From GCA-2711565 sp963664245 (GTDB taxonomy: Bacteria; Bacteroidota; Bacteroidia; Bacteroidales; GCA-2711565), in assembly GCA_963664245.1 (NCBI GenBank), contig OY760934.1, positions 682,001 through 746,000 of the forward strand: a stretch of 64,000 nucleotides of DNA, in the 5' to 3' direction. Below the pieces are notes generated by a model, which saw only the letters and a list, made by a program, of their open reading frames with translations, had not been told where the DNA came from and did no database searches. This document shows, one piece after another, positions 60,885 through 64,000 of the stretch (positions are counted from its first letter, which is position 1; each line of letters starts with the position of its first letter). The translations under genes and the position numbers were made by a program.

Positions 60885-61576
60885 TGAACGAAAAAACCAG
60901 AATCATCTTTTCATGGAGCAGTGGCAAAGACAGTGCTTATGCCTTACATCAATTACTCAACGATCCTTCCTGCGAAGTTGTAAGCCTGATTACAAGCATT
61001 ACAAGTGGTTATGACAGGATAAGCATGCATGGGATAAGAACAAAACTACTGGAAGAACAATCAAAACAAATTGGATTACCTCTTTATAAGATCCCTATTC
61101 CAAAAAACTGTTCTAACGAAGATTATAAAAAAGCCATGGAAAAAGCAATGAAGCATTTCCTAAAACTGGGAATTAAAACCGTTGCCTTTGGGGATATCTT
61201 TCTAAAGGATGTAAAAGAGTATCGCATAAAGCAGCTAGCTAAAGTAGGGATGAATGCGATCTTTCCCTTGTGGGGGATAAATACCAGGAAACTATCGTGT
61301 GATTTTATTAAATCAGGATTTAAAAGCATTATAAGTTGTGTTGATACCCGAAAAGTGGATCGCTCGTTTTCCGGAAGGCTTTATAATAATGGATTCTTAA
61401 ATAATTTACCAAACGATTGCGATCCCTGTGGCGAAAATGGTGAATTTCACTCTTTCGTTTTTGACGGGCCAATTTTCAAAGCACCTATTCACATAAAAAC
61501 TGGGGATCAAACACTTAAATACAAACACTTCTTTTTTACCGAGATTCTACCTAAAAATGAACAATCCTTTAAATAA
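60884..61576 (+). CDS. Dph6-like PP-loop ATPase (diphthine-ammonia-ligase family)
   Basis: The 230-residue protein has the PP-loop SWSSGKDSAYALHQLL, the family motifs MHGIRTKLLEEQSKQIGLPL and GDIFLKDVKEYR, and the C-terminal CDPCGENGEFHSFVFDGP, all as in Dph6/MJ0570. Dph6 amidates diphthine in eukaryotes and archaea, but bacteria lack diphthamide, so the real reaction must be another ATP-dependent amidation or thiolation. Its partner is the AlbA_2-type gene. It is the last gene before the rRNA operon. Confidence 0.85.
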   Translation: MNEKTRIIFSWSSGKDSAYALHQLLNDPSCEVVSLITSITSGYDRISMHGIRTKLLEEQSKQIGLPLYKIPIPKNCSNEDYKKAMEKAMKHFLKLGIKTVAFGDIFLKDVKEYRIKQLAKVGMNAIFPLWGINTRKLSCDFIKSGFKSIISCVDTRKVDRSFSGRLYNNGFLNNLPNDCDPCGENGEFHSFVFDGPIFKAPIHIKTGDQTLKYKHFFFTEILPKNEQSFK

Positions 61577-61700
61577 TGTTTTGGCTCACCATTACTAATA
61601 AGAAATTAAGATAAGGTTAAAAAAACATCATTCTAAAAGCAAGATTAAGAAGCATTTAAAAAGCAAGCTAAAAATATTTTCATTTTCATGTAACAAAACC

Positions 61701-61732
61701 TTGCAATATTCAGTAAAATGTCTGTATATTTG
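61701..61732 (+). promoter_or_regulatory. rRNA promoter P1
   Basis: TTG (61701-61703) and TATATTTG (61725-61732) followed by CAGCC, 21 bases apart. It is the farthest of four promoters before 16S. Confidence 0.65.
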
Positions 61733-61827
61733 CAGCCCGTTTCACGGGAAAGTTCATTAAAAAAACTGCAAAAAACACACTTTAAAACACTTAGGATTTA
61801 AAATAAAAAAATCTTAAAAAAAAAGCA

Positions 61828-61929
61828 AAAAAAGCTTGGAGGTTTTAAAAAATGTTGTACTTTTGCAACCGCATTTAGCGACACGTTCATTAAAACACTG
61901 TAAAAATAACAAAACCAAGTAGTTATTTA
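61828..61929 (+). repeat. rRNA leader repeat, copy A (with promoter P2)
   Basis: This 102-base unit is repeated at 61980 with 4 differences. It holds promoter P2: TTGG (61836-61839), 18 bases, TACTTTTG (61858-61865). Confidence 0.8.
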
Positions 61930-61979
61930 CAAAAACAAGCAAAATCATCAAGTAAAATATTTTTTTTAAAAAATTTTAC

Positions 61980-62081
61980 AAAAAAGCTTGGAGGTTTTAA
62001 AAAATGTTGTACTTTTGCAACCGCATTTAGCGACACGTTCATTAAGACACTGTAAGAATAACGAAATCAAGTAGTTATTTA
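61980..62081 (+). repeat. rRNA leader repeat, copy B (with promoter P3)
   Basis: The second 102-base copy, 152 bases after the first. Promoter P3: TTGG (61988-61991), TACTTTTG (62010-62017). The copies share everything around the promoter and diverge only near their 3' ends. Confidence 0.8.
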
Positions 62082-62139
62082 AAGAAAATACAAACAAACT
62101 GTAATGTAAAATATTTTTTAAAAATTTTTACAAAAAAGT

Positions 62140-62169
62140 TTGGAGATTAAAAAAAAGGTTGTAATTTTG
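62140..62169 (+). promoter_or_regulatory. rRNA promoter P4
   Basis: TTGG (62140-62143), 18 bases, TAATTTTG (62162-62169) followed by CAGCC. It is a more divergent relative of P2 and P3, and the nearest to 16S (about 150 bases). Confidence 0.65.
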
Positions 62170-62215
62170 CAGCCGCTTTCAACAACAACGAAAGTGACAC
62201 AAAACAAGACCAAAA

Positions 62216-62226
62216 GTTCTTTGAAA
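62216..62226 (+). promoter_or_regulatory. boxA-like antitermination site in the rRNA leader
   Basis: GTTCTTTGAAA resembles the boxA element bound by NusB-NusE ahead of rRNA genes, and sits about 100 bases before the 16S start. Confidence 0.5.
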
Positions 62227-62318
62227 ATATTGAAGCAACAAGCCTAGAAAAGTAGCAAATATCCCAAAAAGAAATTTCTTTTTGAGTACTAATAAATCTT
62301 GAGACATTTAAAACTTTT

Positions 62319-63842
<1,524 letters not shown>

Positions 63843-64000
63843 TAGAGTGATTTATTAGTTCCCGATTTATCGGGATGATATTTGCTACTTAGGTTAGCTT
63901 CATTAAACTGGAAATCCCAAAACGAGCAGAAAGTACTGCTTCTTCCTCACTTTGAGCTAGGAAGGTTGTTTTTTCAAAAACAAGATAAACAGTCCCGTAG
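63843..64000 (+). other. Start of the 16S-23S spacer (cut by the window edge)
   Basis: No tRNA gene is visible in these 158 bases. A short hairpin TCCCGATTTATCGGGA (63859-63874) lies near the 16S end. The rRNA operon continues beyond the window. Confidence 0.7.

Noticed and set aside
60884..61576. True diphthine-ammonia ligase
   Set aside because: The family fits, but bacteria have no diphthamide, so the specific enzyme name was not used.
63843..64000. tRNA gene in the 16S-23S spacer
   Set aside because: No acceptor or T-loop pattern was found before the window ends.

Overview
The window is one contiguous piece of a chromosome from the phylum Bacteroidota, most likely order Bacteroidales/Marinilabiliales. 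The evidence is the 16S rRNA gene at the right end, promoters of the TTTG–N19-21–TAnnTTTG type, the rarity of Shine-Dalgarno sequences, many lipoproteins, a DUF5916 protein, a TonB-plug protein, an FISUMP protein, a two-gene ATCase (pyrB-pyrI), and a REP-associated transposase of the Bacteroidota kind. A family-level placement (for example Prolixibacteraceae) is only a guess.

Layout. 1–7.0 kb: small lipoproteins, a membrane regulator joining an AraC DNA-binding domain to a cyclase-like domain and TPRs, an acyltransferase read in frame into an ankyrin lipoprotein, and a glycerophosphodiesterase. 7.0–9.3 kb: a GNAT acetyltransferase and rsgA behind a leader with a 12-codon ORF and alternative hairpins. 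9.3–19.8 kb: accessory genes, namely an outer-membrane barrel, a histidine kinase, a deacetylase, a peptidase, a BamE-like protein, a VOC pseudogene, an RNase H and a cupin. 19.9–27.3 kb: an efflux operon (adaptor, RND pump, TolC) ending in a LytS/LytTR two-component pair. 27.5–31.6 kb: a possible parvulin-like protein, a CHAD protein, a stefin-like cystatin and an ECF sigma operon. 31.7–37.5 kb: folD–lipoprotein–queE–OmpA operon and ffh, with heptamer repeats on both sides of ffh. 37.8–41.3 kb: an FISUMP protein, a DUF4386 protein, a RAYT transposase between mirror-image REP palindromes, and a small AT-rich cluster. 41.3–51.3 kb: argS, a fused carboxyltransferase (AccA-AccD), a TrmH/SpoU methyltransferase, a DUF5916 outer-membrane protein, an AGCS amino-acid symporter and a plug-only TonB protein. 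51.5–60.2 kb: a cyclic-2,3-diphosphoglycerate-synthase-like protein, then carA–sdaA–carB and pyrB–pyrI, a pyrimidine cluster carrying a serine deaminase. 60.2–64.0 kb: an AlbA_2/Schlafen-like protein, a Dph6-like PP-loop protein, then four tandem promoters driving an rRNA operon whose 16S gene is complete; the spacer runs off the end.

Most genes are housekeeping or ordinary accessory genes. The most unusual items are the GNAT–rsgA leader, the cytosolic stefin-like cystatin, the in-frame acyltransferase–lipoprotein fusion, the AraC–cyclase protein with a lost metal aspartate, the RAYT/REP unit that supplies the C-terminus of a neighbouring ORF, the heptamer-phased intergenic repeats, and the direct repeat at the carA promoter. 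All calls come from reading the sequence; no database search was run.
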